Source: Silicimonas algicola
GTDB taxonomy: Bacteria > Pseudomonadota > Alphaproteobacteria > Rhodobacterales > Rhodobacteraceae
Reading direction: 5' to 3'
DNA length: 64,000 nucleotides
Assembly: GCF_003148765.1 (NCBI RefSeq)
Contig: NZ_QGGV01000011.1
Span: 62,001 to 126,000 of the forward strand
The notes below the pieces were generated by a model. It saw nothing but the letters and a program-made list of their open reading frames with translations, was not told where the DNA came from and ran no database searches. Positions 16,801 to 25,491 of this stretch are shown here, in pieces (positions within the stretch are counted from its first letter, which is position 1; each line of letters begins with the position of its first letter). The position numbers and the translations under genes were made by a program.

Positions 16801-17948
16801 TCGCAATCGCGGATGCCGGGCTTCCGGGGCTTTCCGCCCTTGGAGCCGATGCGCTCAAGCGCATCGCCGGGACGGACGAGGCGTCGCTTGTGCGGCTTCG
16901 CTATCGCGCGGGAAAGCGCGCGGTCCTCCACCTCGCCACCGGGCCGTCCGGCACGGGGCAGGGGTCGGCCTGGTTCTTCGAAGGCGACAAGGCGCGGCGT
17001 CTGGCGGCGCGCACGGAAGCCGCGACCTATGACGAGGTGTCGGGCGCATTGTACGAGGCCTTTCCGAACGATCACCGACTGCCGCAGGTGCGTCTCTTTC
17101 TGAAGGACTACGGGGCCCGCGCACCCGCACTGATCGGCGGGACACCCGCCGGCGCGCCCCGCGTCGTCCGCTATCGCCCCGGCCTCTCCTGCACCTTCCG
17201 CTGCGAACGGGCGGGAGGCGGCGCTGTCTACGTCAAGATCCTCGCGGACGCCGACCCCCAACTTCTCGCCCCGGCGAACCGCCGGATTGCCGAGGCCCTT
17301 GCCGGCGGACCGCTATCGGTCGCGCCCGTGGTCGCGACGGACGCGTCGCTGTCGGCCATCGCCTATGGCGAGGCACGAGGCGCGCCGCTCGATATCCTTC
17401 TGGCGCGGGGCGGCGTCGAACCTGTGCTTCAGAGCCTCGATGCGCTGCGGCGCTTTCAGACCCTCGCGCCGACGCCCGAGCGGCACATGACACGGAAGGT
17501 CATCCTGGAAAGGTCGGCCGATTGCGTGGACCTTGTTGCGGCGACCGTGCCCGCCTGCCTTGCCGCCGCCGCGCGGATCCTCGCGCGTCTGGCGGAGGGG
17601 CGGCCCCGCCTTGGCTCACGCCCGATCCACGCAGACGTCAAGCTCGAGCACATCTTCCTCGACGGCGGCCGAACGACCCTGATCGACACCGAGAGCGTGT
17701 CCCTGGGGCCGCCCGACTACGACCTCGCGCAGCTCTACGGCCGCCTGTGGCAGGCCGAGGCCGAGGGTCTGGTTGCGACCGCCACGGTCGAGGCGGCCAC
17801 GCGTGAGATCGTCCTGTCTGCGGGTCCCGCGTTCGGCTGGTGCCTCGACGCTGTCGCCCTGCGCCTCGCCCGGTTCCACGCGCAGCGGCCCTGCGCCGAG
17901 GCCGCCTCGCGCATCGAGGCGATATTCGAGCGCCTCGCCGGGGCCTGA
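16797..17948 (+). CDS. APH-fold kinase-like protein
   Basis: This 383-residue protein has the APH layout. The N-lobe contains VRYRPGLSCTFRCE and VYVKILAD, where the Lys probably contacts ATP. The catalytic loop is HADVKLEHIFL and the metal stretch IDTESVSLGPPDYDLAQL. The usual catalytic-loop Asn is His here, and the second acidic motif reads DTE. The likely start is the GTG at 16797, overlapping the previous stop; the frame is open further upstream inside the previous gene, but that part has no homology. It is the last gene of the operon that begins at 9930. Confidence 0.72.
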   Translation: MIAIADAGLPGLSALGADALKRIAGTDEASLVRLRYRAGKRAVLHLATGPSGTGQGSAWFFEGDKARRLAARTEAATYDEVSGALYEAFPNDHRLPQVRLFLKDYGARAPALIGGTPAGAPRVVRYRPGLSCTFRCERAGGGAVYVKILADADPQLLAPANRRIAEALAGGPLSVAPVVATDASLSAIAYGEARGAPLDILLARGGVEPVLQSLDALRRFQTLAPTPERHMTRKVILERSADCVDLVAATVPACLAAAARILARLAEGRPRLGSRPIHADVKLEHIFLDGGRTTLIDTESVSLGPPDYDLAQLYGRLWQAEAEGLVATATVEAATREIVLSAGPAFGWCLDAVALRLARFHAQRPCAEAASRIEAIFERLAGA

Positions 17949-18176
17949 GGTCGAAGCGCGGCGAGACACGGGCGCCTCGCCAGGTCCCGTTGACAGGACA
18001 AGCCCGACGTTGATGCGGTCGGGGCCTTCTGAAATCATGGGGGGGTGCGTCGGTTCTCATATCCGGCAGACAGTCAACTAATCTGACCAAAGGATGACAA
18101 ACCGCGTGGAACCTCTCCAATTGTTTCGTTTTTCGATCCGCCATCGCACCGAAGCCCCAACCTCACCTGTGCAGCC
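17949..18176. other. Intergenic region after the glycan cluster
   Basis: These 228 bases separate the kinase-like operon from the phosphatase gene. GC content falls toward the right end, where a promoter for the phosphatase could lie. I found no strong terminator hairpin and no open frame with coding character. Confidence 0.4.
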
Positions 18177-18830
18177 GTGAGCGCGCGCATCGTCTTCGAC
18201 CTCGACGGCACGCTGATCGACAGCGCGCGGGACATCCAGGGGATCGCCAATGCCGCGCTGAAGAGCGTAGGTGCAGCGCCCGTCACGCTTGAAGAAACGC
18301 ATGGGTTCATCGGCGAGGGCATCCATGTCTTTGTCGCAAAGATGCGCGCCGCGCGTGGCATCCCTGACAGCGAACAGGAGCGCCTGCTGGCGGACGTCGT
18401 CTCGCGCTACGACGACGCCGTGACGCTGACGGAAGTCTATCCGGGCGTGAGGGACATGCTTGCCACACTCTCGTCGCACCACCAGCTCGGGATATGCACC
18501 AACAAGCTGCGCAGCCCCTGCATGGCCGTGCTGGCACACCTCGGGATGGGGGAGCTGTTCGGCACCGTCTGGGGTGGCGACAACCCCCTCGGGCGCAAGC
18601 CCGATCCCGCGCCGCTTCTCGCCGCCTTCGCCGACCTGGGCGAGGGCCCGTGCCTTTACGTCGGCGACAGCGAGGTGGATGCCGAGACGGCGCAAAGGGC
18701 CGGCGTTCCCTTCCTTCTGTTCACGGGCGGATATCGTCGCACGCCCGTCGAGAGCATTCCGCATGCGGCGGCCTTCGACCACCACGCCGAGCTTCCCGCC
18801 ATCGTCGAGGGTCTCCTCGCCTCTGCCTGA
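18177..18830 (+). CDS. gph: HAD-family phosphatase, phosphoglycolate phosphatase-like
   Basis: This 217-residue haloacid-dehalogenase-type hydrolase has motif I FDLDGTLIDS, motif II ICTNK, motif III GRKPDP with its Lys, and motif IV VGDSEVD. Length and the helical cap insertion fit Gph, which removes phosphate from 2-phosphoglycolate made by Rubisco oxygenation or DNA repair. The start is GTG. It stands alone between two large operons. Other HAD sugar-phosphate phosphatases look similar, so the substrate is moderately certain. Confidence 0.8.
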   Translation: MSARIVFDLDGTLIDSARDIQGIANAALKSVGAAPVTLEETHGFIGEGIHVFVAKMRAARGIPDSEQERLLADVVSRYDDAVTLTEVYPGVRDMLATLSSHHQLGICTNKLRSPCMAVLAHLGMGELFGTVWGGDNPLGRKPDPAPLLAAFADLGEGPCLYVGDSEVDAETAQRAGVPFLLFTGGYRRTPVESIPHAAAFDHHAELPAIVEGLLASA

Positions 18831-18977
18831 GCCGTGACATGCACGGCCTTCGCCGCGCGCTCCCATTCACGGATGTTTAACGAAACCTGAGGACGCGACG
18901 GAAATATACCGCCAGCGCCTGATCGCTTCGTGCTAGTGTTTCCTTGCCTCAGATAGTCCGGCGAAGGAGTGGTGGTC

Positions 18978-21900
18978 ATGATCCGCTTCGCGAACGTATT
19001 GTTATGTTTCATTTTTTTAATTATCGCGAGTCCTGCCCAGGCGGCGGACGCAGAGTTGGACTTTTGCGACACTCTGCCTGCAAGTGCCAAAGTCGAAGGC
19101 TTCGAGCGACGGCTTGTCTGCGCCGATGTTGCGGCCTTCGAGCAGGTGATCGTCTACAACCGCTTCGGCTCCTACAATCCCTTCGGAATGTTGTTCGCCC
19201 TGCGCCGCGATCTGATCCCCGCCGACACGGTGCCTGTGCGGATCACTGCGGCGGATTGCGCAGAAGACACCGGAACCGACAGGGCGCTCTCGCCCCTCGA
19301 CGCGGGAGCTGTCCGCTTGCGTGACTGCAAGCGGCCGCGCCCGCTGGTCCTGCGGGCGAACGAAGGCGACCTCCTCGCCCTTCAGGTCACGAACCTTCTG
19401 CGACCGGGGCAGCCGGGACATTCCGAAACCTTCTGCCGCGGGGCGCACCTTCAAGAGGGAAGTCTTGCAAAGAACGTCCGCGACGCCGTCAGCGCCGGGC
19501 CGGACGACCGGCTGGCGCATCACGAAGCGGCCTGCCTCGACGGAACGGCGGGTGCCGATCCGGAGGATGCGGCGCCGGGGTCCGCCGACTGGCCGGTCAC
19601 GCGCGGCATGAGTTTCGCCATAGAGGGGCTGATCGCTGTCGCGCCGGACGGGCTCGATCCGACGAACCTCGCCGTCTGCCGGGGTCTCGCGGCGGTCGCG
19701 CCGGGCGAAGCTGTGACCTGCTACTACGAGATCGATCGGGTTGGGCCCTACTTCTTTTCGAGCAACGCCGCACCCGCGGGCGGGGAAGGCGATGGCGGGT
19801 CGATCACGCACGGTCTGTTCGGCGCGGTCGTCGTGGAAGAGCGCGGCAGCCGGTGGTTCCGCAGCCAGGTCTCGCAGGCGGCGTTCGACGCGGCCTGGAC
19901 GCTGACGGAAAGCGATGCGTCCCTGCGCCGGGCGACGGGCGATCACCGCCGGACGGGCGAGGTGGATTACGACGCCGAGGTGGACGGCATCCCGGTCCTG
20001 TCGATGACCCGGCTCGCTGGCGGCGGAGCGCAGGAGATCGTTCACACCGATCTGAACGCCGTCGTCCACGAGCCGGATGCGAACCGCAGTTTCCGGGAAT
20101 TCTCGGTCTTCTTCCATGACGAGCTGAAGACCTTCTACACGCAGGCTTTCGAGGAACTTGAGCGCTACGGGCAGCTTGCCGGGGTCCGCGACGGCTTTGC
20201 CATCAACTATGGGTCAAGCGGCATGGGGTCGATCCTGCTGGCCAACCGCAAGGGGATCGGACCGGCGACCGAGTGCGTCGAGTGCCTCTACGAGGAGTTC
20301 TTCCTGACGAGTTGGGCGAACGGCGATCCCGCCCTTCTGGAGCGCTATGCGGACGACCCGTCGAACGTGCATCATTCCTATCTGAACGACGAGATCCTCT
20401 TCCGCAACTTCCATGCCGGGCCGAAGGAGACGCACGTCTTTCACCTCCACGCGCACCAGTGGTTCGGCGGGAACGACGGGAACCGGGGCGCCTATCTCGA
20501 CAGCCAGACGGTCGCGCCCCAGCAGGGGTTCACCTACAACATCTATTCCGGCGGCCTTGGGTACTATGACGAGGGGCCGGAGGACGACTGGTTGCAGAAC
20601 GACGGCAGCGGCAACCGCAATCGCACCGTGGGCGATTCCATCTTCCACTGTCACCTCTACCCGCACTTCGCCCAAGGCATGTGGGAGCTCTGGCGGGTGC
20701 ACGACGTCCTCGAGGACGGGACGCGTCTTCTTCCGGACGGCCAGCCCGAGGCAGGCCTTTCGGTCGAGGCGATGGTGGGCGACCCCCGCGTCGGTTCGGT
20801 CGATCCCGAGACGGGGCGCTGGATCGCCGACGCCGAGGGCACGCCGGTGCCTGCACTTGTGCCGCTTCCGACCCGTCCCCTTCCCGTGCTGCCGACCTAT
20901 GCCGCGCCGGACGAGGAGCCCTACCTGACCGCCGAGTCGTCTGCGGCTTTCCCGGGGTATCCGTTCTTCGTTGGCGGCAAGCCGGGTCACCGTCCGCCGC
21001 AGGCACCGCTCGATCTCGCGGTCGCGACCCGCGACGTAGGCGATGTCACGAGCGGCGACATTTTGGACGGCGGCCTGTCGCGCCACGTCGTCGCCGGTGG
21101 CACGCGGCGCTTCGGGGTCGAGGATGCGGGCGATCCGCCACCAGCGAACGGCGCGCAGGCCTCGCAGCTCGTGGCGAAGATGCTGGCTCTGGGCGACATG
21201 TCGGCCGAGTTCGAGACGATCACGCTCGAGCCGCGCGCGCAGGACGGCACGCCGCTGGAGCGGGCCGCGATGGGCTTTCACTACGACGGCACCGTCTGGT
21301 CGACCGGCGAGACGATCGACGTGCGCGCCCCCGACGGGACGCCCGCGGCCTTCGATCCCGCAGGCGGCTACCGGACCGGCGCCGGGCTGTTCACGGTCAA
21401 TGGATCCGCGCCGAAACCCGGCGCGCCCTTCGCCGATCCTTGCGGCGCACCTCCGGGGCTCGCGCGCGGCAGCGAGACCGACGATCCGTTCCTGCAGTGG
21501 CCGGGCGAGCCGTTCCGGACCGATCCAGCCGTGGGCGGCTTCCGCCGGTACGAGGCCTCGGCGGTCCAGCTCGACCTCGTCACGAACCGAGCCGGCTGGC
21601 ACGATCCGCAGGCCCGCATCAACGTGCTGACGTCGACGTCGGACGACTACAAGACGAACAACTCCGGCCTCGCCGATCCCATCTCGCCTTTCGTATCGGC
21701 CCGGGAGGAACCGTTCTTCTTCCGCGCGTTCAGCTCGGAATGCATCGAGTTCCGGCATACGAACGAGCTGCCGAAGGAGCTGGAGCTTGACGATTTCCAG
21801 GTGAAGACGCCGACCGACACAATCGGGCAGCACATCCACCTCGTGAAGTTCGACGTCACCTCGTCCGACGGGTCGGGCAACGGGTTCAACTATGAAGACG

Positions 21901-24900
21901 GCACCTTCGCGCCCGATGAGGTCGCGGCGCGGATCTGCACCTCGGGACAGGACGACCCGAGGTGCGCCTTGCCGGAGTTCGCGGACCACAAGCTGTGGAC
22001 GCTGAAGCGAAGCGATCATCCCGACTGGTTCCAGACGACGGTCCAGCGGTGGTTCGCCGATCCGATCCTGTCCAACCTCGGACCCGAGGATGCCGACGGC
22101 ATGGGCGACAGGACGCTGCGCACGGTGTTCTCGCACGATCACTTCGGCCCGTCCTCGATCCAGCAGCACGGGTTCTACACCGCGCTCGTCATCGAGCCGC
22201 GCGACAACGACGTCTGCCGGCCGGGCTTCGTGTCTGCCGGAGCGCCGTCGGAGTGCCGCTCGTTCGCGGGCGATCTCGGCACGCTCGAGACGGACAACGA
22301 CGTAATGGTGGGCGTGCATCGCGTCCTTCTGGCCGACGACGTGCCCGGCATGGGCGACGACTGGCCGGGGCCCGATCCGATTCATCCGGACGTTCGGGAA
22401 TACGCGATTTCCATCGCCGACTTCGCGCTGCTCTATGATCCGCGCGACTACGACACCGACGCCGAGGCCGTGATCGACGACGCGAGTGCCGCCGGGATCG
22501 CCAAGCTCGCCTGCGAGGCGCGTCACTGGACCGAAGCGGAGGCCGTGGATGGCACTTGCGGCAGCGCTCTTGCGTCCGATGCCGAAGGACGGTTCGACGG
22601 CGCGGACCCGATCCCGGCGTGGAATGCGGCAGGACGTCCGGGCGATTCCGCCACGCACATCGCCGATCTTGCCGACATGATGGACGGGGCCGACGCCGAC
22701 AAGCTTGCGTTCCATCTCGAGGACTACCGCTCCAGGGCCTCGCTTCGGGACGACGGGCGGCTGGCCAGCCCCGTCGCAGCGCCTGCGCGCCCCGAGTCGA
22801 TCTCGGTCGACCACCACGACCCGTACCTCGTCAACTACCGGGGCGAGCCGATCCCGCTTCGGATCGGAACGAAGGAAAGCGGCAGCCACGACGACTGCGC
22901 GCTCGCGACGCTTCCCGTGCAGGGGCATGAGGCGGTCAACGACGACGCCACCTTCGTCCGCGACGTGGACGAGTGCAGCTATGCCGTCCAGCGCGGCGGC
23001 GAGGAAGGCGACATGGCAAACGTCTTCCTGTCCTCGCTTCATGGCGATCCGGCGACGCTGCCGATCGAGACCTATTCGGGTGAGACGACCTACATCCGCA
23101 TGATCCAGGGCGCGCAGGAGGTGCAGCACACCTTCGGCATCGCAGGACACGCCTGGAAGCGGAACCTCGACCAGCCGTTTCCGCAGGCATCCCCCGTCAT
23201 CGGCGCGCCGCCCGCGAGCGAGACGGCGAAACAGGCGTGCAACCGGCTTGAGGCGCTGCACAGGGGATACCCGGAGTTCTACCGCGCCTGGTTCGAGGGG
23301 CGGCTGCCCGACGACGGCATGGCGCCAGAAGCGCCGTCCGACGTGACGCTCTTCTTCGCTTCTCTGGACGAGGCCCTTGCGACGTGCATGAACGCCGAAG
23401 GCTATGTCGCGGCGCAGGAGATCGGGATCTCGGAGCATTTCGAGGTGTCGGGCACGTTCCGCCAGCTTCTCTCGACCAGCGGATTGAGCGGTGAAGGATT
23501 GGAGCTCTTGGGAAGTTGCTCAGTCGCGGAAGAGCGGACGGGCCGTTGCGTGAGACCGCGGGATGGCACCATTGAGCGCCAAAGCACCGACTACCTCTAC
23601 GACTTCGGGACGCAGGACGCTTTGTGGAATGGTGCCTGGGGTCTTCTGCGTGTCTTCAGGAATGGAAACAGCCCCGACCTCACCACCTGCATGCGGAAGG
23701 ACGAGGCTGAGTTCGACGAATGCGCCAAAGAAGTATTTTGGCGCCTTCGCGAGATCCGCGAGATGCGGCACTCCCGAGGCGCGCCGATGCTGTCCTTCGA
23801 GGAGGACGAAGCGCTGTTCCTCGAGTGTCCCGAGGATGCGCCGCGCTTGAACGCCGCAGTGGCCGCCATCGAGGCGCGGAAGGTCTACGGCGCGGACGGC
23901 ATGACCTACGGACGCGACACCTTCGATCCGGACGGCCTGATGATGGTCGCTCTCGATCCCAATCTCGTAACGGAGGGCGCGTCACGCGCGGACATCGAAG
24001 CCGCAATCGCAGCGATGTACGCAGACCGGCCGGCGGAACCCTACGTGCTTCCCGTCCGGGCAGGCGACTGCGTGACGCTGGAGGTCGTGAACCTTCTCGA
24101 GCCAGCGGGTGACGAGGACGACGTTGTCGCCGTGTCAGGCGGTGGATACGAGACGGCGGCCGACGCTGTGACGGGTCTGCGCGACGGGCCGGGCGATGCC
24201 CTCATGCCGCCCATAACGCCGCTCAACACCGATCCGGCGGTCCATGTCGGCGAGGAGACCGCCTCGCCGATCTACGAACTCGACGCCGAAAGCACCGACC
24301 CGCGGAAGCACGACGTGACGCCCTCGGCGCGGCTGGCGATCCGCTTCCCGCTGCCGACGCTGTCGCACACGCAACGCATAGCCCTTCCCTTCGGCTGGAA
24401 CGCGACGGGCGCGCTGCAGCCGGCGGGGGACACGGTGTCCTTCTCGGACGAGACCGACGAGACGGAAAGCGTCACCGGCTTTCTCCCCCGTGTCGCGAAC
24501 GCCGAGCGGATCACCTTCTACGCAGGCAAGCTTTCGGCCGATCCGCGCGCGGTCCTCGGCGACGAGACCGCGAGCGAGATCGTCCACTGGATGCCCTACG
24601 CCTTCGGCCCCGTGCCGATCGAGCCGTTCGGGGACGTGATCGGCCACGGCGGCCACGGGCTGATCGGGTCGGTCCTTGTCCTGCCTCAGGATCACACCTT
24701 CGGCGATGGCTCGGAGTCCTGGCAACTGCCCGGCGCCTCCTACGACGTGATGCCCGCGCCCATTGCAGCCGGGCATGGGCTTGCGACGACGCAGGCGAAG
24801 GGTGCCGAGGGAGGATCTCGTCGCCATCGCTCGTTCGTCCTGTTCTTCCAGGATGGCCTCAACCTTCACGACAAGCGGAGCGGGATCGAATGGCGGTTCA

Positions 24901-25490
24901 GCGACGGGGTGGCCGTGGCGAGCAAGGCCACGCCGGACTGCATGATCTGCGACGACAGCTACGACAGGGGCGACCAGGGGGTCAGCTATCACAGCGCCCC
25001 GTTCCAAGCCCGTCTGCGCGACATCGGCACGCCCGCCGTGCCCGGGATGGCGCTGGAGGCCGACAGCGATCTGAACGCCGTGGCCTTCCCGTCGGACTTC
25101 TGGATGCTTCAGCCGGACGAGGAGGCGGCTGGCGCGGGCGGCTGGGGTCCCTCCAAGGTGGCGACCTCGATGCCCGTCCTGCGGGCCGAGGCGGGGGAGG
25201 AAGTCACGATGAACGTCCTCGAGCCGTCGGGGCGCGCGCGGCAGCACGCCTTCGTCACGATCTCGCAGGACTACGACGACCTGTTCCCCGGCTTCGGTTT
25301 CCCGCATTCGGCGCTGATCGCGCCCGGCAAGGCCATCGCCGCGCCGCTGACGCGGCCGGTGCAGGAGGGGTGCTATCTCTGGCACGACGGCCCGACGCAC
25401 CTGCGGGCGGGCGGCATCTGGGGGCTGCTCGACGTGGTTCCGCAAGGCAGTCTGGCCGATGCGGGCGTGACGTCGTGCAGGCTCGAATGA
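18978..25490 (+). CDS. Giant exported multicopper-oxidase-like protein
   Basis: This 2170-residue protein begins with a clear Sec signal peptide (MIRFANVLLCFIFLIIASPAQA); AAGGAG precedes the ATG at 18978. Copper-type His clusters recur along it: HVFHLHAHQW (about 485), IFHCHLYPHF (about 555), GQHIHLVKFD (about 950), FSHDHFGPSSIQQHGF (about 1052), HTFGIAGHAW (about 1381), VIGHGGHGLIG (about 1890) and CYLWHDGPTHL (about 2132). These are cupredoxin-type ligand patterns, with HCH and HxH motifs as in multicopper oxidases. It is several times longer than laccase/CueO proteins. The described proteins of similar size are the MnxG/McoA Mn(II) oxidases, so metal oxidation is a hypothesis. A SCO chaperone and a cytochrome c follow in the same operon. 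Confidence 0.8.
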   Translation: MIRFANVLLCFIFLIIASPAQAADAELDFCDTLPASAKVEGFERRLVCADVAAFEQVIVYNRFGSYNPFGMLFALRRDLIPADTVPVRITAADCAEDTGTDRALSPLDAGAVRLRDCKRPRPLVLRANEGDLLALQVTNLLRPGQPGHSETFCRGAHLQEGSLAKNVRDAVSAGPDDRLAHHEAACLDGTAGADPEDAAPGSADWPVTRGMSFAIEGLIAVAPDGLDPTNLAVCRGLAAVAPGEAVTCYYEIDRVGPYFFSSNAAPAGGEGDGGSITHGLFGAVVVEERGSRWFRSQVSQAAFDAAWTLTESDASLRRATGDHRRTGEVDYDAEVDGIPVLSMTRLAGGGAQEIVHTDLNAVVHEPDANRSFREFSVFFHDELKTFYTQAFEELERYGQLAGVRDGFAINYGSSGMGSILLANRKGIGPATECVECLYEEFFLTSWANGDPALLERYADDPSNVHHSYLNDEILFRNFHAGPKETHVFHLHAHQWFGGNDGNRGAYLDSQTVAPQQGFTYNIYSGGLGYYDEGPEDDWLQNDGSGNRNRTVGDSIFHCHLYPHFAQGMWELWRVHDVLEDGTRLLPDGQPEAGLSVEAMVGDPRVGSVDPETGRWIADAEGTPVPALVPLPTRPLPVLPTYAAPDEEPYLTAESSAAFPGYPFFVGGKPGHRPPQAPLDLAVATRDVGDVTSGDILDGGLSRHVVAGGTRRFGVEDAGDPPPANGAQASQLVAKMLALGDMSAEFETITLEPRAQDGTPLERAAMGFHYDGTVWSTGETIDVRAPDGTPAAFDPAGGYRTGAGLFTVNGSAPKPGAPFADPCGAPPGLARGSETDDPFLQWPGEPFRTDPAVGGFRRYEASAVQLDLVTNRAGWHDPQARINVLTSTSDDYKTNNSGLADPISPFVSAREEPFFFRAFSSECIEFRHTNELPKELELDDFQVKTPTDTIGQHIHLVKFDVTSSDGSGNGFNYEDGTFAPDEVAARICTSGQDDPRCALPEFADHKLWTLKRSDHPDWFQTTVQRWFADPILSNLGPEDADGMGDRTLRTVFSHDHFGPSSIQQHGFYTALVIEPRDNDVCRPGFVSAGAPSECRSFAGDLGTLETDNDVMVGVHRVLLADDVPGMGDDWPGPDPIHPDVREYAISIADFALLYDPRDYDTDAEAVIDDASAAGIAKLACEARHWTEAEAVDGTCGSALASDAEGRFDGADPIPAWNAAGRPGDSATHIADLADMMDGADADKLAFHLEDYRSRASLRDDGRLASPVAAPARPESISVDHHDPYLVNYRGEPIPLRIGTKESGSHDDCALATLPVQGHEAVNDDATFVRDVDECSYAVQRGGEEGDMANVFLSSLHGDPATLPIETYSGETTYIRMIQGAQEVQHTFGIAGHAWKRNLDQPFPQASPVIGAPPASETAKQACNRLEALHRGYPEFYRAWFEGRLPDDGMAPEAPSDVTLFFASLDEALATCMNAEGYVAAQEIGISEHFEVSGTFRQLLSTSGLSGEGLELLGSCSVAEERTGRCVRPRDGTIERQSTDYLYDFGTQDALWNGAWGLLRVFRNGNSPDLTTCMRKDEAEFDECAKEVFWRLREIREMRHSRGAPMLSFEEDEALFLECPEDAPRLNAAVAAIEARKVYGADGMTYGRDTFDPDGLMMVALDPNLVTEGASRADIEAAIAAMYADRPAEPYVLPVRAGDCVTLEVVNLLEPAGDEDDVVAVSGGGYETAADAVTGLRDGPGDALMPPITPLNTDPAVHVGEETASPIYELDAESTDPRKHDVTPSARLAIRFPLPTLSHTQRIALPFGWNATGALQPAGDTVSFSDETDETESVTGFLPRVANAERITFYAGKLSADPRAVLGDETASEIVHWMPYAFGPVPIEPFGDVIGHGGHGLIGSVLVLPQDHTFGDGSESWQLPGASYDVMPAPIAAGHGLATTQAKGAEGGSRRHRSFVLFFQDGLNLHDKRSGIEWRFSDGVAVASKATPDCMICDDSYDRGDQGVSYHSAPFQARLRDIGTPAVPGMALEADSDLNAVAFPSDFWMLQPDEEAAGAGGWGPSKVATSMPVLRAEAGEEVTMNVLEPSGRARQHAFVTISQDYDDLFPGFGFPHSALIAPGKAIAAPLTRPVQEGCYLWHDGPTHLRAGGIWGLLDVVPQGSLADAGVTSCRLE

Positions 25491-25491
25491 C

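Noticed and set aside
6420-17948. Aminoglycoside resistance, suggested by three APH-like proteins
   Set aside because: Catalytic-loop residues differ from resistance enzymes, and the genes overlap glycosyltransferase and exporter genes, which points to sugar or glycolipid metabolism.
20214-23438. A 1074-codon open frame on the minus strand inside the giant oxidase gene
   Set aside because: It is antisense to a gene with clear motifs and a signal peptide, its translation is Arg/Gly/Val-rich low-complexity, and long antisense frames are expected at this GC content.
18978-25490. A frameshift or gene fusion artefact explaining the 2170-residue length
   Set aside because: One frame stays open without a stop across 6.5 kb with even codon use and motifs along the whole length, so it appears to be a genuine single gene.
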